NCBI GenBank assembly: GCA_014376435.1
Contig: JACMRL010000016.1
Location: 62,001 to 126,000, forward strand
Reading direction: 5' to 3'
DNA: 64,000 bases
Source: Bdellovibrio sp.
GTDB lineage: Bacteria; Bdellovibrionota; Bdellovibrionia; Bdellovibrionales; Bdellovibrionaceae
Shown here: positions 17,950 to 26,982 of the stretch, one piece after another
How positions within the stretch are numbered: the first letter of the stretch is position 1
Layout: each line of letters opens with the position of its first letter
Made by a program: the position numbers and the translations under genes
Notes under the pieces: generated by a model
What the model was told of the DNA's origin: nothing
The model's database searches: none
Seen by the model: the letters and a program-made list of their open reading frames with translations, nothing else

Positions 17950-19086
17950 ATGAAAGCATCAATTTTAGCCGTTGGAACCGAACTAACAACGGGACAAATT
18001 ATCAATCGAAATGCCTCTGCAATTTCCGCTAAATTAAAGCCCTACGGAGTGCAGACTTTGGCTCATTTGACCATTCCTGACAAGCGTCTCGTTATTTTAG
18101 AATCTTTAAAATATTTAGAAGCCAGCGCCGATTTAATTTTTATCACTGGCGGATTAGGCCCTACTTCAGATGATTTTACCAGAGATCTAGTCGCAGAGTG
18201 GGCCGGTTTAGAAATGAAATTTGACGAGACTTCGTGGAATTACATCGTCGAGCGACTGACTTCACGTGGATATCAAGTTCGCGAAAGCCAACGCCAGCAA
18301 TGTTACTTTCCCATCGGCGCAAAAATTCTAATCAATTCAGAAGGCACCGCGCACGGTTTTCAATTTTCTGTCTTGCGCCCGACCGGGCAAAAAACGATTT
18401 TTGTTTTACCGGGCCCACCGCGCGAGATCGAAGCGATTTGGAAAGATCACCTGAGCAATTGGCTGAAAGAAAATACACGCGAGCTAACTAAATCAGTTAC
18501 GAAAGCTTGGGATACTTTGGGCGTAGGCGAATCCGAAGTTGCGCATTTAGTTGAAGCAGCGTTAACCGGACGACCTGATTCAGAAAATTTAGAAATTGGC
18601 TACCGCGTGCATTTACCTTATGTGGAAGTAAAATTAACTTTTCCTGAAAATGAAGGTGGCACTTGGCAAAATTGGATCACAAAAGTGGATGAGGTTTTGA
18701 AAAAAATTACCATCACGCGTGATTTTACCGATGTAGCTGAGGTTGTAACTAAAGCGGTAAAAAATATTGATTTTACTTTTTACGATTATGCATCAGAAGG
18801 TTATTTGCATTCACGTCTTAGCCCTTTTTTACGTGGTCAAAAAAAGTGGAGCTTTAAGCAAAGTTTTTCAAGCGACATTACCGCTGATTTTTTTGAACAA
18901 GAAGATCAGTTCTTAGCTATTTTTCCGTACGAAGAAGATAAATGCGTGGTCGTTTTCTCAATCAATGGGCATCGTATTTTGAAAAATATTGAAGCTCCGA
19001 TGAAATCGCCCTTGATGAGTGAACGACGCAAACAATACTTCGCCGAAATGGCTTTGGTCGAAGTTAGTAAAACTTTTAAATTATAA
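17950..19086 (+). CDS. cinA: CinA-family protein with degenerate C-terminal half
   Basis: A protein of about 378 residues. The N-terminal 170 residues are the molybdopterin-binding-like CinA domain (ILAVGTELTTGQIINRN, FITGGLGPTSDDFTRD, VLPGPPREIEAIW). The C-terminal region, where CinA proteins carry the nicotinamide-nucleotide amidase with an SCTGG serine loop, lacks that loop: the equivalent place reads FYDYASEGYLHSRL. So deamidase activity is doubtful. Two in-frame ATGs lie at 17944 and 17950; the second has better spacing from AGGA. A small membrane protein gene follows after 17 bases, probably in the same transcript. Confidence 0.8.
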   Translation: MKASILAVGTELTTGQIINRNASAISAKLKPYGVQTLAHLTIPDKRLVILESLKYLEASADLIFITGGLGPTSDDFTRDLVAEWAGLEMKFDETSWNYIVERLTSRGYQVRESQRQQCYFPIGAKILINSEGTAHGFQFSVLRPTGQKTIFVLPGPPREIEAIWKDHLSNWLKENTRELTKSVTKAWDTLGVGESEVAHLVEAALTGRPDSENLEIGYRVHLPYVEVKLTFPENEGGTWQNWITKVDEVLKKITITRDFTDVAEVVTKAVKNIDFTFYDYASEGYLHSRLSPFLRGQKKWSFKQSFSSDITADFFEQEDQFLAIFPYEEDKCVVVFSINGHRILKNIEAPMKSPLMSERRKQYFAEMALVEVSKTFKL

Positions 19087-19103
19087 ATTGTTGTTAGGAA
19101 CTT

Positions 19104-19367
19104 ATGGATACCAAAGTTATTATGATGGAATCGATTGGCTGGCTTTCTACAGCCTTATTTTTATTTTCAATCGTCGTACCCAATCGTAAAAATTTACATT
19201 TATTAGGCCTGTTTGCCGCAGTTACTACGGGCATCTACGGTTATTACCACGGTGCTACGGCCATTTGGGTTAAATGGCTGATCGCATTTTTCTTTCATGG
19301 CTACATGTATTTTAAACAAAAAAAAGAACAAACAGAACTAGCCGAAACTAATCACACCAGTTCTTAG
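19104..19367 (+). CDS. Small inner-membrane protein, three hydrophobic segments
   Basis: An 87-residue protein with three hydrophobic stretches (about residues 7-26, 32-48 and 52-68) and a charged tail rich in Lys and Glu. AGGA lies 5 bases before the ATG. It is 17 bases downstream of the cinA-like gene and likely co-transcribed. The last 20 bases overlap the end of the convergent lipoprotein gene. It resembles small YgjV-like membrane proteins in size and layout, but I cannot assign a family. Confidence 0.65.
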   Translation: MDTKVIMMESIGWLSTALFLFSIVVPNRKNLHLLGLFAAVTTGIYGYYHGATAIWVKWLIAFFFHGYMYFKQKKEQTELAETNHTSS

Positions 19368-19989
19368 GTGTGATCATTTGCGTAAGCTCGCCTGCTTTCA
19401 GATATAAAAAATCATTTGAACTAGCGATTTTTAATCTTTCGGCACGCTGCGATTGCGATGCAATCATCGCAATCTGCGCATAACCATCAGAGTCCGTTAC
19501 TAATTCACCATTGGCCGTTTTTACGCTCCACTTGATTGATCTTCGAGATAGTGGACGAAGATCTGCGGCCGTTAAAATTTGCGAGATCGTTCCTTCAGAA
19601 TCGCGACACACTAAACGAAAGTGACTTACGATAAAATACTTTTTCTCGCAGTTATGTGAATTTGAATAACCGTAGCCCACTTCACACGTATTAAACATAC
19701 GCTCGCTATAACCTAAAACATCGTAACTACGGTCTAGCTTTAAAAATATTTGTAGCCCTACATAGTCCACCGTATCTTCCGCAGTTTCATAGGGCGCAGT
19801 TGGTTCAGTCTGGTTTGATTTATTTTGATACGTTCGAAGCTTGGCATATCTTTGCTGGCGACCCGACGTTTCTGCCGCGCGCGGCGAAGCCGATCGGTGT
19901 GCGGGGGTGATGGGTCGGTCTTCATTTTTCGGGGCAGAAGTACAGGCCGCTAAAACAGATAAAAAACCAAGTAAAATCACTAACTTCAT
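19348..19989 (-). CDS. Lipoprotein of unknown function
   Basis: A 213-residue protein with a lipoprotein signal (ILLGFLSVLAACTS, lipobox LAAC). A low-complexity stretch rich in Pro, Ser, Arg and Thr follows (about 20-70). The folded part carries four Cys residues (NTCEVGYGYSNSHNCEKK, LVCRDSEG and the C-terminal WCD), probably disulfide-bonded in the periplasm. GAGG lies 6 bases before the ATG. Its 3' end overlaps the convergent small membrane protein gene by 20 bases. No family recognised. Confidence 0.7.
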   Translation of the reverse strand: MKLVILLGFLSVLAACTSAPKNEDRPITPAHRSASPRAAETSGRQQRYAKLRTYQNKSNQTEPTAPYETAEDTVDYVGLQIFLKLDRSYDVLGYSERMFNTCEVGYGYSNSHNCEKKYFIVSHFRLVCRDSEGTISQILTAADLRPLSRRSIKWSVKTANGELVTDSDGYAQIAMIASQSQRAERLKIASSNDFLYLKAGELTQMITPKNWCD

Positions 19990-20216
19990 CGGGGCCTCGC
20001 GGGTCTAGAGTTGTCGTAATAGTTATCCTGTCTTATCGGTATTTCAAAACAACCGCTGAAGTTTTTCTGAAGTCTTGCAAAGCCCGGCTTCAGCCGATAC
20101 CATGGGGACTGAATGGTTCTAAAAGCCTAGGTTCTTAGAGAATTCAATGTCTAATAAAAAAACCATTTCTACGAGTTTAGAATTCGTTAGAGATAAAAAC
20201 CAGAAGGAGTTCGTTC

Positions 20217-22451
20217 ATGAGCGAATCGTCGTCGCACGCTGCCAGTGCCCAAAGATCGATGGCTTTTCAAGCTGCGGTCAATGCCCCCGTTAGAAAAATT
20301 GATAAAGTAAAAGATGCTTCGGGAAAAGATTTACCGATCTCTGAATACTTTGGTTCTTTAACTTTTGGCTTAGCGCAGATGCGTGAAAAGCTGCCGAAAG
20401 ATGCTTACAACAATTTAATTAAAACTTTAGATCAAGGAAAAAAACTTCCTAAAGAAACCGCGGACTCCATCGCCTCGGCAATTAAAGAGTGGTCGGTCGC
20501 AAAAGGCGTTACGCATTTCTGTCACTGGTTTCAACCGATGACTGGCTTAACCGCTGAAAAACATGATGCGTTTATTTCTATTCAACATACAAATCATTCT
20601 GAATTACGCGTGATGGAAACATTTTCTGGATCACAACTTATCCAAGGCGAACCCGATGCGTCTTCATTTCCTTCGGGCGGAATGCGTTCCACGTTTGAAG
20701 CCCGTGGTTATACCGCGTGGGATCCCTCGTCTCCGTTATTTATTATCGAAGAAGAAAACGGGAAAACTTTATGTATTCCCACGGTATTTTTTGGCTACCA
20801 CGGTCAAGCCTTAGATAATAAAACTCCATTGCTAAGATCAATCGGTGTTCTATCGACTGAAGCCGTGCATTTTTTAAAACTAGTGGGCGATGTTGATGCA
20901 AAAAAAGTTCAAACCACTTTAGGTGCAGAGCAAGAGTATTTCTTGGTTGATAAAAACTTCGCGGCCTTACGCCCCGATTTATTAATGACGGGCCGTACCT
21001 TGTTAGGCGCTTCCTCGGCGCGCGGCCAGCAATTAGAAGATCATTACTTTGGATCAATTCCCTCTCGCATTAAATCATTTATGCAAGAGTCTGAGTTTGA
21101 ACTTTACCGCTTGGGTATTCCCGTAAAAACTCGTCATAATGAAGTGGCTCCTTCGCAATTTGAGTTAGCTCCTATTTTTGAAGATATGAATATTGCGTCT
21201 GATCATAATTTATTAACGATGGAAGTTTTAAAGCGCGTGGCCCTAAAGCACGGCATGGTTTGTCTATTACACGAAAAACCATTTGCGGGGGTGAATGGTT
21301 CTGGAAAACATAATAACTGGTCAATGGCGAATGACAAAGGTGAAAATCTTTTAGAGCCTGGTCACACACCCCATCAAAATTTGCGTTTCTTAGCCTGCTT
21401 AGCGGTTGTATTACGCGCAGTTTATAAGAATGCGTCGGCGATGCGCGCCGCGATTGCTAGCCCGGGCAATGATCACCGCTTAGGTGCGAATGAGGCTCCG
21501 CCCGCGATCATCTCTGTTTTCTTAGGAAGTTTGTTAGAAAATATTTTAAACACGATCGAAGCCGGTAAAGTTTTAAAAGCAACGGAAGAACAAATCATCG
21601 ATTTAGGCGTAAGCCAGATTCCAAATATTTCAAAAGACTACACCGATCGTAACCGCACCAGCCCTTTTGCGTTCACCGGCAATAAGTTTGAATTTCGCGC
21701 GGTCGGTTCTTCACAGAACGTAGCGGTACCAATGTCATTTTTAAATGCGGCCGTAGCGGCTTCGTTTCAAGAATGTGCCGAGCAGCTAAAAGATCTTTTA
21801 AAAAAGAAAAAACGTGACGAAGCCGTCATGGAATTAATTAGACAAGTTGTTAAAGAAACTAAATCAATTCGTTTTAGTGGCAATGGTTACTCTGAAGAAT
21901 GGAAAGTTGAAGCTAAAAAACGCGGCTTACCAATTTTAAATACAACTCCAGATGCTTTAGAAGTTTTAAAAGACAAGAAAGCTACGCAGTTTCTAATCGA
22001 TATGAAAGTTCTTTCGAAAGAAGAAATTGAATCTCGCTACCATATTGCAGTTGAACGATACGTTAAAACTTTAGATATCGAACATTCTAGTATTTTAGAA
22101 TTAACCAGTACTTACATTATTCCTGCTTTAGAGAAGCAAATGAATTTACTAGGCAGGTCTCATGATGCGATGACTTTACCGGCTTTAAAAAAGTCGCATA
22201 AGTCGCGCATGACTGAATTTGAAGAAGTATTCTCGGATGTATTAGCCCGCTATGAATCTTTAAAAGCGAAGGTTGAAAAATCACGTAAAGGTCACGATGA
22301 AAATAAACGTATGTGGGATATTGTAGAAGATCTACAACCCGCTTCATTTAAATTGCGTGAGTCGGTCGATGCTGCGGAGTTATTAGTGGCGGATGAGCTG
22401 TGGCCGTTACCGAAGTATCGCGAGATGCTACTGGCACATAACTTAGCTTAA
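20217..22451 (+). CDS. glnN: Glutamine synthetase type III
   Basis: A 744-residue protein with the long GSIII architecture. It makes glutamine from glutamate, ammonia and ATP. GSIII motifs: WFQPMTGLTAEKHDAF near residue 100, FPSGGMRSTFEARGYTAWD near 150, LGAEQEYFLVD near 240, KTRHNEVAPSQFELAP near 305 and GSGKHNNWSM near 365. The length is normal for the dodecameric type III enzyme. AGAAGGAG lies 8 bases before the ATG. The upstream 200 bases show no known glutamine riboswitch. A strong bidirectional terminator follows at 22458-22493. Confidence 0.95.
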   Translation: MSESSSHAASAQRSMAFQAAVNAPVRKIDKVKDASGKDLPISEYFGSLTFGLAQMREKLPKDAYNNLIKTLDQGKKLPKETADSIASAIKEWSVAKGVTHFCHWFQPMTGLTAEKHDAFISIQHTNHSELRVMETFSGSQLIQGEPDASSFPSGGMRSTFEARGYTAWDPSSPLFIIEEENGKTLCIPTVFFGYHGQALDNKTPLLRSIGVLSTEAVHFLKLVGDVDAKKVQTTLGAEQEYFLVDKNFAALRPDLLMTGRTLLGASSARGQQLEDHYFGSIPSRIKSFMQESEFELYRLGIPVKTRHNEVAPSQFELAPIFEDMNIASDHNLLTMEVLKRVALKHGMVCLLHEKPFAGVNGSGKHNNWSMANDKGENLLEPGHTPHQNLRFLACLAVVLRAVYKNASAMRAAIASPGNDHRLGANEAPPAIISVFLGSLLENILNTIEAGKVLKATEEQIIDLGVSQIPNISKDYTDRNRTSPFAFTGNKFEFRAVGSSQNVAVPMSFLNAAVAASFQECAEQLKDLLKKKKRDEAVMELIRQVVKETKSIRFSGNGYSEEWKVEAKKRGLPILNTTPDALEVLKDKKATQFLIDMKVLSKEEIESRYHIAVERYVKTLDIEHSSILELTSTYIIPALEKQMNLLGRSHDAMTLPALKKSHKSRMTEFEEVFSDVLARYESLKAKVEKSRKGHDENKRMWDIVEDLQPASFKLRESVDAAELLVADELWPLPKYREMLLAHNLA

Positions 22452-22457
22452 AGATAA

Positions 22458-22493
22458 AAATACCCGAAACACAACAATGTGTTTCGGGTATTT
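22458..22493. terminator. Bidirectional intrinsic terminator
   Basis: A perfect 16-bp inverted repeat (AAATACCCGAAACACA and its complement) with a 4-base loop ACAA. It is flanked by A-rich and T-rich sequence on the two sides, so it can end transcription in both directions. It sits between the convergent glnN and the secreted HExxH protein gene. Confidence 0.9.
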
Positions 22494-22504
22494 AAAAGTG
22501 AAAA

Positions 22505-23896
22505 CTAGTTTGTTTCGTAGAAATCAAAGCTTTGTTGCGGAACGATTTCAATAATTGAACCGTCGATCGGAAGACCGATTGGTGAAGATATGCCGTTATC
22601 GATACGGTACAAGTGGCCATCCGCCATCATTCCGAACATCACGTTACCCGCTTTTTGAATACGTTTGTACATACGGTCTAATTTGGTAGCCGATGGCGCA
22701 AATGAAGCCTTACGGTTCACGCAACCAAGATCATAAATCTCACCCGACTGCATCGTTAATTGAACCGTATAGTTTACGCGGTCGTAACCAGCTGGGTAAA
22801 CTAAACTAGCCGGAACTTTTCCCGTTGGCATTTGAATATCGGTAACCGTTGCCGAGGTTGGATCACAAACAAAACGTGCTAAATTTTTATAAACACGCAC
22901 ATTCCACTGCCCACCGATATGCATATCGACTAAGTTTTCTTTTTGAGTTGGAGTTTGCGCATTGTACTCAGACATTGCCTCCGACGGAGATTGAGAAATG
23001 TCGCCTTGATTAACCGAGAACACGTATTCAGCTTTTAAATTTTTATCGTCAGGAATCATAATCATGTGCTGGCTACGGCGAACGATATGACCCGCAGCTT
23101 TTGCATTACCGACTTTATGATATTCGGCCGTTTGCGGATTCATTAAATGAAATTCTAATGCCGAAGTTAAAATTAATAAATTTTCTGTGCGGTTAATACG
23201 AATCGGAGTTTCAAAAGCTTCATCTGCGTAAATCACGGCTGATGCTTTTGCATACGCTTTTAAAGCGGGATGCACATCGGTCGCAAATTTTCCAAGCTGC
23301 GCGTAAGTTTCAACGGTCACTGCATAGGATCCACCGTCCGCGATGACTTGATCACAGGCCCCTTGAAGACCTTTACGAACACCTTTAGAGCAAGTGATAT
23401 GTGGAAATCCATCAATGTGACGAGCTTCATGCATAAAAACACTGGCGCGATCTAATGAAGAGAACTGTTCCGTTAAGGCTGCCGGGCACGCATACATTGT
23501 TTTGCCGCCGAAAGAGTAAACGTAAGCGATCACCCCTTTGGGGCATGATTGAACGATTTCGATCGTATCAATACGACCAATGAAATAATCCCACCAACTA
23601 GATGCAAAACGACCTGTGAATAATTCATCTTTACTTGGAATCATCGGCGCAAAAGATGTTTTTCTCATGAACATGATCGAAGAGATCAAGTTCGAGATTT
23701 GAGAATTGTCGTAACAATAGTCCGCGTTCGCATATTGTGAAAATTGCGAAAAGCTTTTTGCAATGACTTGCATCTCGGCTTTTGAAACGCAGGCATCCGT
23801 TGCCGGAGTTGTTGGTATGGTGATCAGATCTGCTTGTGCCGTTGAAAAAATTGCTACAGAAATAGCAATCAATAAAACTGTTGATAATGCTTTCAT
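22505..23896 (-). CDS. Secreted protein with HExxH zinc-binding motif
   Basis: A protein of about 463 residues with a signal peptide (ALSTVLLIAISVAIFSTAQA). A single HExxH motif occurs as FMHEARHIDGFPH near residue 180, preceded by a region with paired cysteines (VQSCPKG, YACPAAL, ITCSKG, GACDQV). The HEARH helix with a further His four residues later looks like a metallopeptidase or metal-binding site. The second half has beta-rich character. I chose ATG 23896, which has GGGGG just upstream; an open extension to 23923 lacks a ribosome site. No family name assigned. It ends at the shared terminator with glnN. Confidence 0.65.
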   Translation of the reverse strand: MKALSTVLLIAISVAIFSTAQADLITIPTTPATDACVSKAEMQVIAKSFSQFSQYANADYCYDNSQISNLISSIMFMRKTSFAPMIPSKDELFTGRFASSWWDYFIGRIDTIEIVQSCPKGVIAYVYSFGGKTMYACPAALTEQFSSLDRASVFMHEARHIDGFPHITCSKGVRKGLQGACDQVIADGGSYAVTVETYAQLGKFATDVHPALKAYAKASAVIYADEAFETPIRINRTENLLILTSALEFHLMNPQTAEYHKVGNAKAAGHIVRRSQHMIMIPDDKNLKAEYVFSVNQGDISQSPSEAMSEYNAQTPTQKENLVDMHIGGQWNVRVYKNLARFVCDPTSATVTDIQMPTGKVPASLVYPAGYDRVNYTVQLTMQSGEIYDLGCVNRKASFAPSATKLDRMYKRIQKAGNVMFGMMADGHLYRIDNGISSPIGLPIDGSIIEIVPQQSFDFYETN

Positions 23897-23992
23897 ATTC
23901 CCCCTTGTCTTCAATGAAGACACTAATATCTAAGCAATCAAAAATCGGTCAATCAACAAAATATTCAGAATTTTTAGATTTTTTATTCCAGA

Positions 23993-24673
23993 TTAGCGTA
24001 ATTCTTTAAGTTTACGCTGCGCATAGTTACGAATTTCTGAAGCCCCAGCCTCTGAAGACAAGCGCTGCAACTGTTGCAAGGCTTCCGGATTCTGACGAGC
24101 TCGTTCAAAAAGTTCATCCACCGCCATCATTCGTAAAGCTAATTCTTGGCCGCGTTTTAACTCGGCCGCAGAATGCGGATTCAGCGGACCTAAATCCGGT
24201 ATTTCTTTTTTAGCCGCTTCCAATAAAAGTGAGATATTTTCAGGTCGCGAGCCAAGTGTTAACAAAAATATCGAAAGAATTCTAGCGTTCGCATCGGCGT
24301 CTGAGTCTAAGGCTACTTCGATTAATTTTTTATTTTGCGCGGAAGTTAGATTTTGCGCTAAAGCTTTTAATTGAATCTGTTTTTCTTCTGTATTCACGGC
24401 CGAGTTATTTAAACTTTTAGATTCTAACTGAATCCAATTTCGAAATTGAACCTCATCTAATTTTTGCACGTTTTCAACCGCAACTTTAGCTAGGGTTGTG
24501 TCACCGGATAAAACTGCATTTACTTTAGAAGAGTTTGGCGCAACGCTTTCAACAACGTCCGCTTTTAATTGCGTCGCTTGCTGATGATTCCAAAAATAAA
24601 AAATACCGATCAGGATACAAAATCCCAATAAGGCTAAGACTTTATTTATTTTTTTTGGTTCTAGCTGGCGCAT
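23993..24673 (-). CDS. Membrane-anchored protein with helical repeat region
   Basis: A protein of about 226 residues. One N-terminal hydrophobic segment (KVLALLGFCILIGIFYFW) anchors it with the rest outside. The remainder is alpha-helical and rich in Ala, Leu and Glu, with a HEAT-like spacing (VALDSDADANARILSIFLLT). The ATG at 24673 lies inside the end of nrdJ (13-base overlap) and is in a different frame, which indicates translational coupling. I recognise no family. Its place in a reductase operon may be only a matter of transcription. Confidence 0.65.
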   Translation of the reverse strand: MRQLEPKKINKVLALLGFCILIGIFYFWNHQQATQLKADVVESVAPNSSKVNAVLSGDTTLAKVAVENVQKLDEVQFRNWIQLESKSLNNSAVNTEEKQIQLKALAQNLTSAQNKKLIEVALDSDADANARILSIFLLTLGSRPENISLLLEAAKKEIPDLGPLNPHSAAELKRGQELALRMMAVDELFERARQNPEALQQLQRLSSEAGASEIRNYAQRKLKELR

Positions 24674-26946
24674 GACGTAGTTGTACCGCAATTTGTACAA
24701 CGATAGCAACCGGATTCAAGAATCGTACGATGGCCACACTCGGAACAAAGCGGGTCGTTTAGCTTTTTATCAACCGCGGCATTTGTTTTAGAATTAGCCG
24801 ATGATAATGGCTGAACAAATTTACTGCCGTCACGGTAAATTGCCACAGATTTTAAACCTAACTTCCACGCTAGCTGATAAGTCTGACTAATATCTTCTAT
24901 GCTAGATTCCGCGGGAAGATTTACTGTTTTAGAAATAGCCCCGCTGATAAATGGCTGAACCGCCGCCATCATTTTTAGATGAGCTTCCGAAGATAAAGCT
25001 AAATCTCCGGTCGCACAGGCAAATAGTGGTAAGTGTGATTTTTGAATTTGTGAACTGATGATAGATCCATTTTTTAACAAGTGTTCCTTGATCGCCGATA
25101 TCTCTATTTGAGAATAGTTTAATTTTTGAAGCACCGCTTCGACCGATTGGTTTACAATTTTAATTGTTCCGCCGCCCGATAGCTTTTTATTTTTTACTAA
25201 TGAAAAGTCGGGTTCAATACCCGTGGTATCACAATCCATCACTAGGCCAATCGTTCCGGTTGGCGCGATTACCGTAGCTTGTGCATTTCTAAAACCAAAG
25301 CGTGTACCCGACTTAACCGCATCCGCCCAAATATTTTTAGCTATCTCGGAGAATTCTTTAGGTAACAAAGCCCAGTTAATTTTTTGTGCCGAAGCTTGGT
25401 GTTTTTTAATCACCGCTAACATTGGAGTTTTATTTTTTTTATAGCCCGCGAAAGATCCGCGTTTTTCGGCCATCTGCGCGCTGGTTTGATAAGCCACGCC
25501 TGAAATCACGGCCGCTAATAACCCTGCCCAAGCGCGCGCCTCATCCGAATCGTAAGCTAAACCCATCCGCATCAACATTGAACCTAAATTAGCGAAGCCT
25601 AAACCTAGCGGACGAAAGTCATGCGAGTTTTGTGCAATTTTTTCCGTCGGGTAACTAGAAAAATCGATTAGACATTCCTGGGCGATGAATAAAGTTCGTG
25701 CCGTGTAAATCAATTCTTCGATTTTTAAATTTTGATTCTCATCTAAAAAATTCACTAAATTAATTGAAGCTAAGTTACAGGCCGAATCATCTAAAAACAT
25801 ATATTCTGAACACGGATTACTTGCACGAATTAAATCTGTTTTGCTACAAGTGTGAAAGCGATTAATTGTGTCTTCGAATTGTAATCCTGGATCAGCGCAT
25901 TCCCAGGCAGCTACGCAAATCTGTTTCCAAAGATCATCCACGGCTATTTTTTTTAAAGTTTTCTTTTTATTTCGAGATTTTAAAGCCCACTGAGAAGTTG
26001 AACCAATCGCTTTCATAAAACGATCCGGAATTCTTAAAGAGTTATTCGCATTTTGTCCCGAAACGGTTTTATAAGCTTCGCCTTCTAATTCAGACGAATA
26101 ACCTTCCGCTACTAATGCTAAAGCTTTTTTCTCTTCCTTCATTTTCCACGCGATAAAATCTTCTACCTCCGGATGATCTAAATCTAAACACACCATCTTC
26201 GCGGCTCGTCTGGTTGTACCACCCGATTTAATTGCTCCGGCGGCTTTATCTAATACTTCTAAAAATGAAATCAGGCCTGAGCTTGTTCCGCCCGTTGAAA
26301 GTTCTTCGTATTTCGATCTTAATGTAGAAAAATTAGTTCCTGAACCCGAACCGTATTTAAAAAGTTTGGCTTCCGTTTTTACTAATTCAAAAATAGATTC
26401 GATTGAGTCTTCAATCGATTGAATAAAACAAGCGGAACTTTGTGGACGTAAATAAACGTCAGTTACTTTTTCGATTTTATTTTTTTTAAAATTAAACGCG
26501 TAGTGATCACTTTTAGACGAAAGTTTATAAGCTTCTTTTAAGCCAACGTTAAACCACACCGGAGAATTAAACGCGCCTTTTTGCGAATATAGAATATATT
26601 TAAGCTCTTCGGAAAATTCTTTAACCTCGGCGGCATTTTTAAAAAAACCGCTGCTCGATGCGGCCGAAGCTAACCCCTGGCCGATGCGTTCGATCAAAGC
26701 TTGAATAGAATCTTCTCTTTTTACTGAACGGCGAAAATATTTACTGGCCGCAATATCTACCGCGGTCTGCGACCAGTGCACCGGGGCTTTGATATTATTT
26801 TTAGCGTAATAGATCTTACGTTTGCCGTCTTTGCCTTCCGCGCCTTGAATAACGGCGTCAAACTTCTTCCATTTAAAATACGACAGCGCTTTCGTATTTT
26901 TACGCACATAATAAGACCGAAAGAAGGACTTTTTTTGACTCGCCAT
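24661..26946 (-). CDS. nrdJ: Adenosylcobalamin-dependent ribonucleotide reductase (class II)
   Basis: A 761-residue class II reductase that makes deoxyribonucleotides using B12 and needs no oxygen. Visible: FNSPVWFNVGL near residue 130, the substrate-site Cys in SSACFIQSIEDSIESIF near 180, the glycine-rich GSGSGTNFSTLR near 205, NPCSEYMFLDDSACNLASINL near 385, and a C-terminal zinc-ribbon-like tail with four Cys (CSECGH and CYRCTNCG) before a Cys-containing end. There is no N-terminal ATP-cone, so it is shorter than many relatives. The start is 36 bases from the divergent cysteine desulfurase gene. A membrane protein gene overlaps its 3' end. Confidence 0.93.
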   Translation of the reverse strand: MASQKKSFFRSYYVRKNTKALSYFKWKKFDAVIQGAEGKDGKRKIYYAKNNIKAPVHWSQTAVDIAASKYFRRSVKREDSIQALIERIGQGLASAASSSGFFKNAAEVKEFSEELKYILYSQKGAFNSPVWFNVGLKEAYKLSSKSDHYAFNFKKNKIEKVTDVYLRPQSSACFIQSIEDSIESIFELVKTEAKLFKYGSGSGTNFSTLRSKYEELSTGGTSSGLISFLEVLDKAAGAIKSGGTTRRAAKMVCLDLDHPEVEDFIAWKMKEEKKALALVAEGYSSELEGEAYKTVSGQNANNSLRIPDRFMKAIGSTSQWALKSRNKKKTLKKIAVDDLWKQICVAAWECADPGLQFEDTINRFHTCSKTDLIRASNPCSEYMFLDDSACNLASINLVNFLDENQNLKIEELIYTARTLFIAQECLIDFSSYPTEKIAQNSHDFRPLGLGFANLGSMLMRMGLAYDSDEARAWAGLLAAVISGVAYQTSAQMAEKRGSFAGYKKNKTPMLAVIKKHQASAQKINWALLPKEFSEIAKNIWADAVKSGTRFGFRNAQATVIAPTGTIGLVMDCDTTGIEPDFSLVKNKKLSGGGTIKIVNQSVEAVLQKLNYSQIEISAIKEHLLKNGSIISSQIQKSHLPLFACATGDLALSSEAHLKMMAAVQPFISGAISKTVNLPAESSIEDISQTYQLAWKLGLKSVAIYRDGSKFVQPLSSANSKTNAAVDKKLNDPLCSECGHRTILESGCYRCTNCGTTTSCAS

Positions 26947-26982
26947 AGATTTCTAGAGTAGTCTCGGTCTTAGAGGCAGTAA

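Noticed and set aside
20000-20216. Possible glutamine riboswitch ahead of glnN
   Set aside because: The conserved blocks of the known glnA or downstream-peptide motifs are not visible.
20147-20293. 48-codon frame overlapping the start of glnN in another frame
   Set aside because: No ribosome site and it runs mostly through the glnN ribosome site and coding region; more likely a chance frame than a leader peptide.
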